Position numbers and translations under genes: made by a program. Under the pieces are notes generated by a model. It had not been told where the DNA came from. It saw only the letters and a program-made list of their open reading frames with translations, and made no database searches. A DNA stretch of 64,000 nucleotides from Diadema setosum (Eukaryota > Echinodermata > Echinoidea > Diadematoida > Diadematidae), in NCBI RefSeq assembly GCF_964275005.1, contig NC_092705.1, positions 17,978,885 through 18,042,884 on the forward strand, in the 5' to 3' direction. Shown here one piece after another: positions 36,046 through 47,560 of this stretch (the first letter of the stretch is position 1; each line of letters starts with the position of its first letter).

Positions 36046-37470
36046 CACACCTGATGGGAGAATGAAAAGGATGAAGAAAAATAAGTTACGTTGTGTTTGA
36101 CTCAAATCACTGGTGATTTGAATTGCTCAAAAACTAGGAAAGTTCCATCTGTATTCTTTTTTGGGCTCAAAATTTGTAAAAAAAAAATTTCCTTTGAATT
36201 GCTGCCAGACTGGAAAAGTATTGATCCACAACATCTGCAACAGACTGACTGACTGTCCGCCCGAACAACCAACCAACCATATGCCGATTCTTATATGCCC
36301 TTCAAATATCGTTTAGCAAGGGGTATCATGATGATAATACCTATGTAATGATAATCTATTCCTTTCCATTGCTTGGTACATGTCTAAAATTCCTGGGCAT
36401 AAAGTATTTTCGTGAAATATTTGAGAACATTTTTTTTACTGTGCATTATCTTCCTCTCTCTCTCTCTCTCTCTGCCTCTCGTGCAGAGACTCACTTGATC
36501 ATTTGTGGTACAGTATGTAATGTCAACTTCCAGCAAATGCTTGGTGTAAAAAATCTCTGAACTTGGACAACAAAATCACCCTGGTAGGTCTTCAAGTACT
36601 TCTGTCATCATATCAGATTTATTACAATCCACACAAGAGTCATTTCTACTAAAAAATCTTATACCTGGCATGCCTCTCTTTAGTTCTACTGCTTCTACAT
36701 GTACTGTGAAGCCCACATGAATGTACAGTGTATTTGCACCATGGACTCATTGAGTTTAGAGTCAGTACAATAAAAATGCATTTAAATCTACATAAAAACC
36801 ATCAAAGCAACTATACACATCATCACACAGGCTGGTGTTTAGACTGATAAATGTTAATTCATAATTATACAGTCAACTGACCTCGCATCATAACGTCCTC
36901 TTCTCTTTAGATTCTCTTGATTTTAATCCCACAATAAGTCAAGTTTTCTCTAAGTCAAATCTATCTCTAAGTCAAAGCTATTTCTTCAGTCCAAATAGAT
37001 TTGACTTAGGCAAGGCTGACTGTAGTTGTTATCCCAAAATTGTTTTGACTGCATGCAACTCCATCATCAAACAGCCAAAGATTGAGAGACAAAATTTTTC
37101 ATAGGGTTGGGAATTGACTTAGGATGGTTCATGACAGCTTATGCTCCAAAAAAAAAAAAAAAAAAAAAGACTCTAAAATGCTCTCACAACTTCACGTATA
37201 ACGTGTTGTCACCTTTGCACTCCCCCCCCCCCCCCCCCCCGGAAAAAAAAAAAAAAATTTCATCAGAACATCTGCAAATTTGTCAACCCATCGAATTCCA
37301 GTGAGCAACTACAGAAAGCCATCAAGGTGTAGTAGCACATATTACACTGCCTACTAGTTTGGGATAGAAACTTGTTTTTGATTCCACGATCTCTCAGAAG
37401 GAAAAGACAAACTGGTCAATAATCATGATATACATCTAACATGCTCTACCTGTGCATATTGAATAATCGC
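35581..37470. other. No gene recognised; GT microsatellite
   Basis: (GT)n at 35999-36041, a TC run near 36455-36474, an A run at 37147-37167 and a C run at 37220-37241. No exon or domain recognised. Confidence 0.5.
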
Positions 37471-37476
37471 GCTCAC

Positions 37477-40105
37477 CTGAGTATCGCAAGTTCACCTTTC
37501 ATGCATTCTTGCAGACTCTTATCTGAGAAAATTGGAAACTTGGGGGGAGGGGTGGGGCAGCTTTGCGAGATGGGGGAATAGTGTCCATTTGCATATTTCA
37601 TCACACTGGTAAGAATACCTGCAAAAATACTCTGTACATACAACTGTATGTACTTTTAGAAAAGTTGGACAATGCAGTTTGAAAGAAAAAAAAAATTAAA
37701 GTTCTATCACTTCTGATTCTAGAGAAGAAAATTATTGAATATTCCTAAATTTAGGAGGTTTGGGGCCCCTGAGGCAACCAAGGGAGCATGTAACCTACTT
37801 TAACACATTGAGATCCTATCCCCCTTGGAATGCTGTTTGTCAAGTTAAGTGGTAATCCATTCTGTTGTTTTCAAGAAGAAGATGAAAATGTACAATTTAG
37901 ACCCACATTTGGATCCCTCCCCCACCCCATGACTCCAAGTGGGGGGGGGGGTGCACCCCTGGATCTCCAATTAACAATTTTGGACCTACAGTCATCAATG
38001 TAGAACTCATGGTATTAACTTTGCTTTATCACTTCTGGTTCTAGAAAAAAACTAGAAATGTCGCTATGGCGACTGATGCCTCCGCCACAATGCATGATTC
38101 TCCCAATAGGTGTATGGTACAATGTCTTCACAATGTGTTATGACAGTTTCACAAAACTGACAAGATACTGAAATGACAGCTTTGTCAGAAATATCTTGAA
38201 TGTTCACTTTCCTTGAACTAGGTTTGCTATAATTGTCTAAGAGTGCAGGTACCTGTATTTGGGGAATTGAGAACTTTTACTTGACTTCTGACCTACCCTT
38301 TTATAAGTTTATGCATTGAGTAATTTTCAAGGTATGAAGAAAGAGTGTAATTACAGTATAAAATATATATATATTTGCATTTAAACCTGACCTTTGACCC
38401 TTAACCTTTGACCTTCTGGCTGGAAATTTCTCAGAGAATCTCCATTAGGGAATACATGTATATATCAAGTTTTAGTTTTAAAAATAATAATGTAAGCATT
38501 GCATATACTAGTTTATGAGGGAAATAGTAAATTTTGAGGAGTTGACCTTGACCTTTGACCCCCTGACTAGTGACCCATTCCCTAGAAAATCCCTGCCAGT
38601 CAGTACATGTGTATGTACCAAGTTCCATGAAGATACGTTGAACCATTTGCAAGAAAAGTGAAATTGTAACATATTCACCTAACCTTTGACCTTTTGACCT
38701 TTGACCTTATGACATGAAACTCTCTCTGGAGAATCTTTATGCAGTAGTACATGTCTACAATAAGTTTCAAGATAATACCTTCGGGCATTGCATGGATATG
38801 GGGGAAATAGCAACATTTTCAGCATTTGACCTTGACCTTATGACCTTTGACCTCTTGCCAATGTCACTAAAATCTACTCAACTAATTGCCCCATCATACA
38901 TCATCCTTGGACAAAGTTTGGTGAAAGCTGCTTCATCCAGTTTAGAGTTATCACGTAAACAGATAAATTTTAGGATTTGACCTTGATCTTTGACCTTTGA
39001 CCTCCGTCCAATTTCACTCAAAACCTAATCAAGTAATTGTCCCATCATACATCATCCTCAGACAAATTTTGGTGAAATTTGCTGAATCCAGTCTTGAGTT
39101 ATCGCGTAAACAGATACAATTCAATGATTTGACCTTGACCTTTGACCTTTGGCCGATTTCACCCAAAATCTAATCTATTAATTGCCCCATCATACTTTAT
39201 ACTTGGACCAAGTTTGGTAAAATTCCAGTCAATATTACTCAAGTTATCGTGTAAACGAATGCGGACGGACGTACGTACTGACGGACGGACGGACGGACGG
39301 ACAACCCGACAACATAATGCCTCCGGCACCACTTCGTGGCGGAGGCATAAAAAAGATTTGTTAATATTCCTTACTGGGGGGTCCCCTAGGGGATCCCAAG
39401 GAGAGCATGGTGGCTAGTTGAACAAATTGAGATTCTAACCCCCAAGGCATGCTACCTGCTACATTTGGTGAAAATTCATCAAGGGGTTTTCAAGAAGAAT
39501 ATGAACATGTACAATGTAAGTCCCCATTTGGACCCATCCCAACCATCCCCCCCCCCCCCTCGGGTCCCAAGGGGGGCATCCCTGATTCAGCCACGACAAA
39601 ACTTGAATCTAAAGTTACCGGTATCAATGTACTAACTCATGGTATTAACTAAGCTCTATCGCTTCTGGTTCTAGAGAAGAAAATTTTTAAAGATTCCTAT
39701 ATTTTGGGGGGTTTGGGCCCCCCAAGGGAGTATGGTGCCATTTCAAACACATTGAGATCCTGTCCCCCTAGGAATGCTACTTGTCAAATTTAGCGGTAAT
39801 CCATTCTGTACAATTAAGGCCCGATTAGGACCCCTTCCACCACCCTCCCTGGGTCCCAAGAGGGGCACCCCTAATTCCACTATCAACTTGAAACTACATT
39901 CATCAATGTACTAACTTACAGTATCAACTCAGCTCTATCACATCTGGTTCTAGAGAAGAAGATTTTTTAAGATTCCTTAATTGTTTTTTTTTATCTATGG
40001 GGTTTTTGAGAAGAAGATGAAAATGTAAAAAGTTTACTCACAACAGACAACGGACGAAGAGCAATCGCAATAGCTCACTTGAGTCTTAGGCTCAGGTGAG
40101 CTAAA
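37477..40105. mobile_element. Tandemly repetitive element family X with a nested insert
   Basis: Diverged units containing CTTCTGGTTCTAGAGAAGAA and a G/C-rich GGGTCCCNNGGGG stretch recur near 37710, 38032, 39660 and 39945. The left boundary region CACCTGAGTATCGCAAGTTC resembles fragments at 41690 and 48110, and the right end is CTCAGGTGAGCT. The termini (CACCTGAG and CTCAGGTG) are inverted. It is split by the 38076-39348 element. No protein is encoded. Confidence 0.6.
38076..39348. mobile_element. TIR element of ~150 bp units rich in TGACCTTTGACC
   Basis: ATGCCTCCGCCAC opens the element and GTGGCGGAGGCAT closes it. The interior is about five diverged ~150 bp units (spaced near 38539, 38688, 38827, 38977, 39129), each with TTGACCTTGACCTTTGACC-like runs and AAGTTTGGTGAAA. 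Near the right end is a GGAC tetranucleotide run. The flanks (CTAGAAAAAA and AAAAAGATTTG) rejoin into a family X unit, which shows insertion into it. Confidence 0.7.
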
Positions 40106-40856
40106 AACAGAAAAGAAAGGTAGGAAAAACTCTTTTGTAACAATTACACAAATGCAGTATCTTGGTACTATAACATGTCAAAGTGAATTTCATGTCACAG
40201 ATGATTTTTAATAAAAACTGCCCCAATCTTTCATTTTTTGTTGCTAAAATACAAAAAAAAAAAATCGCAGTGCATCACATCATGGAATTGCGTACATATG
40301 AATATCTTTATTTAGCAAATTGAAAGACTCTGCAAAATAGTATAAATACATGTACATGCAATACTGGAAAAAAAAAAAGAGCATTTAAACAAAATGGCAC
40401 ACCTCACTGTAAGCAAATCCTACTATCTGTTAAATTGGCATGTTACATTTTGCTACAGCATGTACTTAGCTTGGGCACTGTTATAAGAAGCATTTGTTCA
40501 TGCTGAGATTTTTCCATCCTTGTCTACATAACACGGTATCCACTGTGATAAATATTACAACACTGGCCAATAGGCATCACTGACTTTGAGTGCTTCACTT
40601 TTAGGTTTGATATATGATTTCCAATGTTGGCTGCACATAGAATAGTTGCCATGCATGGCGTAATCAGATCTCATGAGCTTCCAGTATTGCCACATTTACA
40701 GAAATCTAGTTTTTATTAACAAGTTTTTCCCCTCACAATATGATGTTTGCATCTAGTACAGTGTATTTCAAATCATTTGAAATTTGCTGCATAACCCTGC
40801 AGCATGTTTTATTATTTATTTTTTATAATCAAACATTTCTCCAGGCTTTTGTGACA
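40106..40856. other. No gene recognised
   Basis: AT-rich, with A runs at about 40254 and 40370. No motif found. Confidence 0.5.
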
Positions 40857-40867
40857 GAAACCAGTAT

Positions 40868-41154
40868 TGCAACTGATTGACAAATTGCTCTACATCAACG
40901 TAAATAAGCACTGAATTGATCAGTGTTTTAGTAGTAGCCATGATAGAAAATCATGGGCGTACGTACTCGAGCAGGATTCGAACCTACGACCTCCTGATCA
41001 CCGGACAGGCGTAATCTCCACTAGATCACCGAGCTTCCGCCCGACAACAAGTGTTTATTGCCTGTGTGATAAAATATACAACTGGTTACTTTGATGTAGG
41101 GCAAGTTGTCAATCAGTTGCAAAAAAACAAACATACGAATTTCATGAATTTGGA
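40868..41154. mobile_element. Short TIR element with tRNA-like core and 11 bp target repeat
   Basis: Direct repeats GAAACCAGTAT flank it at 40857-40867 and 41155-41165. Inside, a ~35 bp inverted pair starts GCAACTGATTGACAA at 40869 and ends GTCAATCAGTTGC at 41120, followed by an A-rich tail. The centre is a tRNA-like sequence on the minus strand. The long target repeat and A-rich tail suggest SINE-type insertion; the terminal inverted repeats are unusual for a SINE. Confidence 0.7.
40956..41040 (-). ncRNA. tRNA-derived sequence (pol III promoter-like)
   Basis: The minus strand contains an A-box-like TGATCTAGTGG and a perfect B box GGTTCGAATCC within a T-arm stem-loop (GTAGG, loop TTCGAAT, CCTGC). 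An anticodon-arm-like CCTG/CAGG stem is present, and GGGCG/CGCCC can close the ends. The anticodon loop is not standard, so a working tRNA is unlikely; a SINE head is the better reading. Confidence 0.6.
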
Positions 41155-41165
41155 GAAACCAGTAT

Positions 41166-43441
41166 ATTTTGCACAATGCATAGGTGAGAAGATCAGGGGT
41201 GCAAGGCTTGTTCTAATACTCACATGATCAAGCAAAACACTTTATAAAGGCATGATGCTCCTCAATACCCACATATATATGTGCAGCATTTGGATTTGGC
41301 ATGTGCGTGCGTGAAATAGCAGCCTGGCTGGAAATGCTCCAGGGAATGAAGTGAATTCACTGCGGTTGGATTCAAGTTAATATGGTAATGATACATTGCA
41401 CCAAATTTAAATGGAAAAGCACAATACAGTGCTTAAATAATAATTATCATGTTCATTATCATTTCAGCTTTTGTATCAGACAAAGTGGACTACTGTATAA
41501 TGGTGTCATGTACAGGCATACATGTACAGTCAACAGACTTTTCAGGGAACAAACAAGAAATAAACAAACATACACAGTATGCATCTCCTCAAGTTAATTC
41601 TAAAAATCAAACATATGAAATAAAAATTTTCATTGCACTTATCATGCTCTGAGTACTAGCATCTGGAACAAGAGACCTAGTGGGTCAAGTGTTCATGTGA
41701 GTATTGCAAGTTCACCATACACACATTCTTGTACACCACAAGAAGACTTTGAAGGGCTTTGTGGGCCTCCAAGGAGCATGGCATCCAGTTGTATATTTTA
41801 TCACACAGGCAATAATACAACCTGCCAAATTTGGATAAATTAGAACCTGTATTTCCAATAAGAAGATCAAAAGCTGAAAACTAAACCCAATTTAGTCCCA
41901 AGAGAGCCACCCCTGGATCTGCCATAAATAAAGTAAAAAAACAAAAACAAAAACAAAAACAAAAACACACACACACACAATGTACACTCATTACTGAATT
42001 TACTCGGAGCATCTCTTGCTGTGTACGTGGAGGGTTTTTAATGATTCTCTATTTGTGGGATCTGGGCTCCCCTGGAGGCCTCTGAGGGGGTATGGTGCAC
42101 ATCTATATGAATAAACATTCCATCACTCTAGCATTTACACCAATCAAGCTTTGCAACAAACATGACCATGCATTTTAAAGGGAATACACAGTTCTCATAT
42201 GCCTGCAGAGCTGTCAATCCCCCCCCCCCCCACCACCACCATAAAAAAAAGAAAAAAAGAAAAAAAAAGAGATAATGCTGTAATAACATGATTTCAGTTT
42301 GCAAATGTGAAAATGGGAAATATCAAATGAAAAGTTTCAACAAAAGTACTACAGTCTCAGAGCATACCTGATCATGGATAGCTACGTAATATTTCTTATG
42401 ATCGATTATCAATACAGTAGTCGACAAAAATTGTATCCACTAATCTTCTGCACTAGTCTGGATCACACGCAGGTCTACCATGAACAAAAAATTAAACTTC
42501 AATCACCAAATGTATGTAATCATATTAATAACTTAGCTCTATCACTTCTGGATCTAGAGAAAAGTTTAAAGATTCCTACATTTCAGGTCTTCGGGTCCCC
42601 TGGGGGCTTAGGGAGAGGGGGCACTGTTGTAGATATTAATATTGATGAGTTAATAACGTAGATATTAATATTGATGGGTTAATAGCATAGATATTACAAT
42701 CCACATCACAGATATTGTAGATATTACAAAATCCACACTAATTAGGTAACCCTGGGACCATTCTGTATGCTTGCACGTGGCTATAATTCCTTCCCTTGTA
42801 TGATTTCATACTGTCAACCTTGCTATGTCCAATCCACAGATACTACAGGGAGGAACCTTTATCACAGAGTCAATTGATGGAGCAGGTTAATCTGTAGCCT
42901 TCTTCACAAAGAGAAAGAGCAGGAAAACTTTACATTTTACATTTACGAGTACACAGATAAACAGAGTACACCAGACCCAACAATACTCTTTTGATAGTTA
43001 ACCCGTTCCTCCCACAATTATGCAATACTCCAATACCCCAAAATAAGATTCTTTTTGCCAATCCACACAGCCATCAAACAATGCAAGGTATGAATAGAGC
43101 ATGCACTGATGGCCTCATAAACTCTTTTGTTCTACACAAAAGAGGCACCAGAACAGGGTCAGTAAACGTGAAAATCTACTGAGCTCAGTCTTGATTGTTA
43201 TGTACATTTTCATACGAGTTTTACAGCAAAATAAGCGCATGCTATAATTGGAAAAGGGGCAATTCAGTAACTGTGATACACAAATAGACAAAAAGAGATG
43301 AATTTAGGCCATGAATGCAGGTACTCTTGTCTACATTTTGGGAACCTGGTATACCAAGTTCCCGTATATCAGTTGGCACCACAGGAACCTAGTATACCAG
43401 GTTCTCATAAGGAACAGGTTTAAGTACAAACCAACATAGTG
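41166..43441. other. Fragments of family X; probable 3' UTR of the host gene at the right
   Basis: About 41668-42110 and 42540-42610 carry diverged family X pieces (AGTATTGCAAGTTCACC, ATCACTTCTGGATCTAGAG). Two 33 bp units with GATATTAATATTGATG lie at 42628-42692. The last few hundred bases before 43442 would be the 3' UTR of the minus-strand UBA gene; no confident poly(A) signal was assigned. ACCTGGTATACC-type palindromes at 43345-43415 recur inverted at 61018. Confidence 0.45.
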
Positions 43442-43549
43442 TCACTCTTGCAAGAGAACTGAGGTTGCCATGGAAACATCATTGTTTGACAGTTGCAGTG
43501 CTTGCATCACAGCTGCTCTGTTGAAACCCATGTCCACAAGTTGTTTGAT
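43442..43549 (-). CDS. UBAC2-like protein, last coding exon (UBA domain)
   Basis: A polypyrimidine-AG acceptor (CCCTTTCAG) precedes 35 codons and a TGA at 43442-43444. The peptide IKQLVDMGFNRAAVMQAL... ends SNNDVSMATSVLLQE and is a complete three-helix UBA fold: the MGF loop, helix 2 with AL, and the hydrophobic LL end. The SNND-x3-AT-x2-LLQ ending, right at the C-terminus, is the pattern recalled for vertebrate UBAC2. UBAC2 is an ER-membrane rhomboid-like pseudoprotease that binds ubiquitin and works with gp78 and UBXD8 in ER-associated degradation. Phase 0 entry joins exactly to the exon at 58199-58353. The transmembrane part lies outside the window, so other C-terminal UBA proteins are not excluded. 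Confidence 0.75.
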   Translation of the reverse strand: MKQLVDMGFNRAAVMQALQLSNNDVSMATSVLLQE

Positions 43550-44623
43550 CTGAAAGGGTATAAACATTGACAGACTCTCTTTGAATAACTATTTGTCTCC
43601 TTTATGGAGCACATGGAAATAGTGATATTCAAGTATAGGACGTAACCACTTTATATATGTGACCGTGCATCACAAAATGAACAAAAAGTCACATTCCTTG
43701 ATTTTACGTGTGAACTCAAAAAAGGTGAAATGGGTCAACCGAGTCAATCTTGGGTTTTTTGTATTTTCTGAAAGAGCTATCCTTTTCTACATTATTCTTC
43801 AGTTTTGGAATCATAACCTGAATGGGAAAGTGTGCGTTTTCAACAGTTTTTCTACAAACCCTTTTTGGGGGGAGAATAGAATGATCAGGTATCTCCTTGA
43901 TTCCCCCTTTTCTTTTCTTGAAATCCTTTACACACTCTTCACTTTCAAGTCTAATAACTTTTGGAAGAATAACTCTACTGCTTTGAAAGTTGGCGTTAAT
44001 CATGGACAGAATGTGTTAATAGAACATGCTCAATTTCAGCGTAATCTGATAATCCCTTCATTGTTGTTGCTCCAGTGGTTTACATCCTGTGTTTTGTCCC
44101 TTTCACTACACAGCTAGCAAGGCTTGGTAAAGATTAGCAAGTGTAGCAAAAAAAAAAAGCTGCTGAAAACTGCTTATCCAATAAGGGCAAGCCAATGGAG
44201 TAAAATGGAGTCAAAAGGGGCCTCAGCTTTCGATCCTAGCAGAATCTTCGTCAGAGGCAAAGTGACAGACAGGCAGGGAAAGCAATCACATATGGACTTC
44301 ACACAACAAGAACAGTCAGGGACAGACTGGGTACACAGAACAAAGAAAACAAAGGAGAGGGTGGGAAGTCACTGACAAGGAGCCCAACATGTAAAGGGAG
44401 GGGGATTAGAGCAGGAGGGCAGACAGACAAAAGGCAGAGGAGGGTCAGTGATGATCCTGAGGACCATGGGGCAACCATTGAAGGAAAAGGATGAATAGGG
44501 AGGCAACATCAAAGAAGATAAGGAACAACAGAGAGATAAAGAAAGGAAAAGAGTGAAATAGTAAAACGGGGGGGGGGGGGGGGAAGGGGAGGGGGGAGGG
44601 CTGAGCAAACAGTGAGCCCTTAA

Positions 44624-45482
44624 AGTATGGTGAACGAGACATTAAAATCAAGAAAATCATATAAAAGAAGGTGTCAAAGCAGAGGGATATGTCTCCTAAA
44701 ACAGATTGTTAATGATACATATTAAAAGATATTCGCGCGAATGAGAAATCGCGAGTTAAAACTGACTGATTTGCTTCACCGATATTCGCTCCGGAACAGC
44801 CGTCTTTTTCGGGCCCTAAAATATGACGTCACGAATGAACAAAACCCTTTACGAGTGCAGCGGGACATCGAGGCCGCCATTCATAAAGCATGTATTTCTT
44901 GGTAAGTGGATGCAATATTTGGCCTGTCTTTAGTCGCATCTGCTTTCTCGGCTGAGACATTAAAACGTCAAATTTTTACCTTATATTGTACGGAAAGACT
45001 TTGAGTTTGACATCGAGAGTGAATTGAGTGATGACAGTGACAATAACACTGATATTGACAGTGGCAAAGTCAGGGTTGTAAAAGAAGCGAGGGAGAGGCG
45101 ACAAATATGGAAGGCCGCTGTGGACATAACTTGTTCGGGGCATACATGGAAACAGGCATACGTATGCAACTGCCTCTCCCTGCGTATGCCCCAAACGAAC
45201 CACGTCCGCAACGGCCCTCCATAGACGGAGCTCACTGTGTGGATGGAGTGCGTAGCACAGCGCACATTTCGTGACGTCATAATTTTGGTCACCAAAATTT
45301 TGCCGTCAGAGCGGGTTCAGGTGGTCTAAAAAGGGTCTCAAAACACCATCTCTCCATTGTTCTGGAGATGTTTTTACATTCTGAAAGCTAGTTATTCATA
45401 TTCCTAGAGACTTAAGCTTTTCAGAAATGTATAAATTACCTTGTTTATGAATATAATCCTTTTTTTTCTCGTTCACCATACT
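44624..45482. mobile_element. 859 bp TTAA element (piggyBac/Kolobok type)
   Basis: Perfect 16 bp termini AGTATGGTGAACGAGA lie between TTAA at 44620-44623 and 45483-45486. The right arm of the enclosing inverted repeat has CCCTTAAGAGG with one TTAA, which is the empty site. Inside are two TGACGTCA motifs (near 44824 and 45273) in inverted context and a plus-strand frame with an acidic run, ELSDDSDNNTDIDSGK (near 45020), which may be a remnant of a transposase N-terminus or a captured exon; this is not resolved. Confidence 0.85.
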
Positions 45483-46140
45483 TTAAGAGGTGTACCAGGA
45501 CAGGCAACAAAATTAAAGTAATTAAACATATCAAAGTATATATACACATACAGTAATGATAATAATGATAATTATTATAACAATAATGATAAAAATATTG
45601 ATAAAAAAAATAAAATAAAGCACATATGAAAAAAAGGGGGGGAACACAACATTCGAGGGAGAGAAAATTGTATACAATGTATGTAGATAAGCAGGCATGG
45701 GCATAATAAGCACAAATATGATGAACAAACGAAACCAAGTGTGTGTATATATAGGTGGAAATAGTGGTAGGTGGAAAGAGACTCTGACTACAAGAAGGAA
45801 TCAATGGGAATAAAGGGGTCTGCAACTGGAAAAAGCACCAAAAAAAAGAACAAAATGAAATTAAAAATAGACAAGAGAATAATAATAATAATAATAAAAT
45901 GGCATATATAATATATATAAAGGAGGTTAGTCAATTCCCTCCTGGATGTTCAGGCCATGGGGTTGGATGGCCTAACGATTCAATGCCCTGTAGAGTCATA
46001 TCAGTGATGGATTGATCAGGAAGATTGAAATGGTGGCCCACTGAGTGCCGAGCTTGGCTGTGTTGACAGTAGATCTGTGTAATTATCATTACTGTGTGTG
46101 TATATACTTTGTTAGTGAAAAATTGACAAAGAAAATGGGA

Positions 46141-46222
46141 TTCCATCGGGATTCAAACCCAAGACCTCTGGATTGCTAGCCCGGTGCCCTACCGACCCAT
46201 CTGAGCTATAGAAAGCCCTAGT
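46141..46222 (-). ncRNA. tRNA-derived sequence, Ala-like
   Basis: The minus strand reads TATAGCTCAGATGGGTCGG (D-arm/A-box), then a loop with CTAGCAA (AGC in anticodon position) and a T-arm GGGTTTGAATCCC with a B box. Acceptor pairing is poor and the D-loop is long, so this is probably a SINE head or tRNA pseudogene rather than a working tRNA. Confidence 0.55.
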
Positions 46223-47143
46223 GCAGTGTTCGTCCCAGAAACCCTAAATTCTCAGTGCTCGAATGGTCAGAAGCTATAGCAGTGTGTTCATGTGTGACAC
46301 ACACATACACACTTGAACCTGGCATAAACCCGAAGGATAATTCAACTTGGGGATAAATGCGAGGGATCACCGAAGTGATGCAGCTTTTTGAGAATGTAAC
46401 AAATGCAAACAGAAAAAAATGACCAGAAATGAATACATTTATTAGTGGAAAATTGATACTGTATGTTTGATTACTTTAATTTTGTTGCCTCCTCCTGGTA
46501 CACCTCTTAAGGGCTCACTGTTTGCTCAGCCGTCCCATCCCCCCCCCCCCTTCACCCTGTTGTTACTATTTCACTCTTTTCCTTTCTCTATCTCTCTGTT
46601 ATTCCTTATCTTCTTTGATGTTGCCTCCGTATTCATCCTTTTCCTTCAATGGTTGCCCCATGGTCCTCAGGATCATCACTGACCCTCCTCTGCCTTTTGT
46701 CTGTCCGCCCTCCTGATCTAATCCCCCTCCCTTTACCTGTTGGGCTCCTTGCCCATGACTTCCCACCCTCTCCTTTGTTTTCTTTGTTCTGTGTACCCAG
46801 CCTGTCCATAACTGTTCTTGTTGTGTGAAGTCCTTATATGTGATTGCTTTCCCTGCCTGTTTGTCATTTTGCCTCTGACGAAGATTCTGCTAGGATCGAA
46901 AGCTCAGGCCCCTTTTGACTCCATTTTGGTAAAGATTAAGCACTTGAATAGACCATGTACTTCAGAGCCTCTTTTCTCAGTTCACCTTTTTACAGAGTAT
47001 GTGCTTTCTTTTTAGTATTTAATTAGGTTAGGGGAATGCATTTGAATTGAGCTATACATCATTTTTAAAACTTAGAGTCTGCTCTTATTGAACTAAAAAT
47101 CCATGTCTGGCAACTTTTTGTTGGTTTTGTGATGCAGGGTCAC

Positions 47144-47560
47144 ATATATTGTATATATAACAAGTGCATTTTCCATTAAAGATTTAATGTGGCTAACTGC
47201 TATTTTTACAAAACTTGTATTCAAGATTAATGGCTTCATAAAGGTGGCTAGAAGACCTACACCTTTGATAATCTCTCTGTCATGAGTGTCAGAAATTAAT
47301 TTATTTCATATCACATCTGCATAAAGAGTTACCTTTTAACTTGTAAAATCTGTAGAGCTGTATCCAAAGTATCCATATGTAGCTAGTGTCATTTCTAGAA
47401 GAGTGCCTTGAGTCCCTTCCTGATTTATTCCAAAGAAACGTGAGGCATTTTTTTCCATGATATATTCTTTAAACTGCTGTATAAGTAACAGTTTGAAATA
47501 CTTACGGTATTTTGGTCAGGCCCTACAGGGCCCCTCTCGGTACATCATTGTTTGTATCAT
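47144..47560. other. No gene recognised
   Basis: Intronic AT-rich sequence of the UBA gene without recognised motif. Confidence 0.4.

Larger units (their letters stand above)
44190..46930. repeat. ~480 bp inverted repeat arms around a ~930 bp loop
   Basis: The left arm (44190-44623 plus 45487-45529) is the reverse complement of the right arm (46460-46930), including GAAGATTCTGCTAGGATCGA against its complement, and a G run at 44567-44583 opposite a C run at 46541. The left arm is split by the 44624-45482 TTAA element. Purine-rich strands give long but meaningless frames. A hairpin of this size could form in transcripts of the intron. Confidence 0.8.
43659..47143. mobile_element. 3.5 kb TIR element carrying nested repeats
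   Basis: GTGACCGTGCATCACAAAA opens it and TTTTGTGATGCAGGGTCAC closes it, both inside TATAT/ATATA context, giving a ~24 bp imperfect terminal repeat. It contains a long inverted repeat (arms at about 44190 and 46930), the TTAA element at 44624-45482 and a tRNA-derived sequence at 46141. No transposase frame was found. It lies in the last intron of the UBA gene. Related ends (GTGACCCG) are seen at 62036 and 63451. Confidence 0.6.

Noticed and set aside
38050..39350. CRISPR-like array of regular repeats
   Set aside because: The genome is eukaryotic, units are diverged throughout with no conserved repeat/unique spacer pattern, and TIR ends define a transposon.
44369..44660. Pro/Ser/Phe-rich frames, mirrored at 46467-46716
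   Set aside because: They come from the purine/pyrimidine-biased arms of one inverted repeat, not from a duplicated gene.
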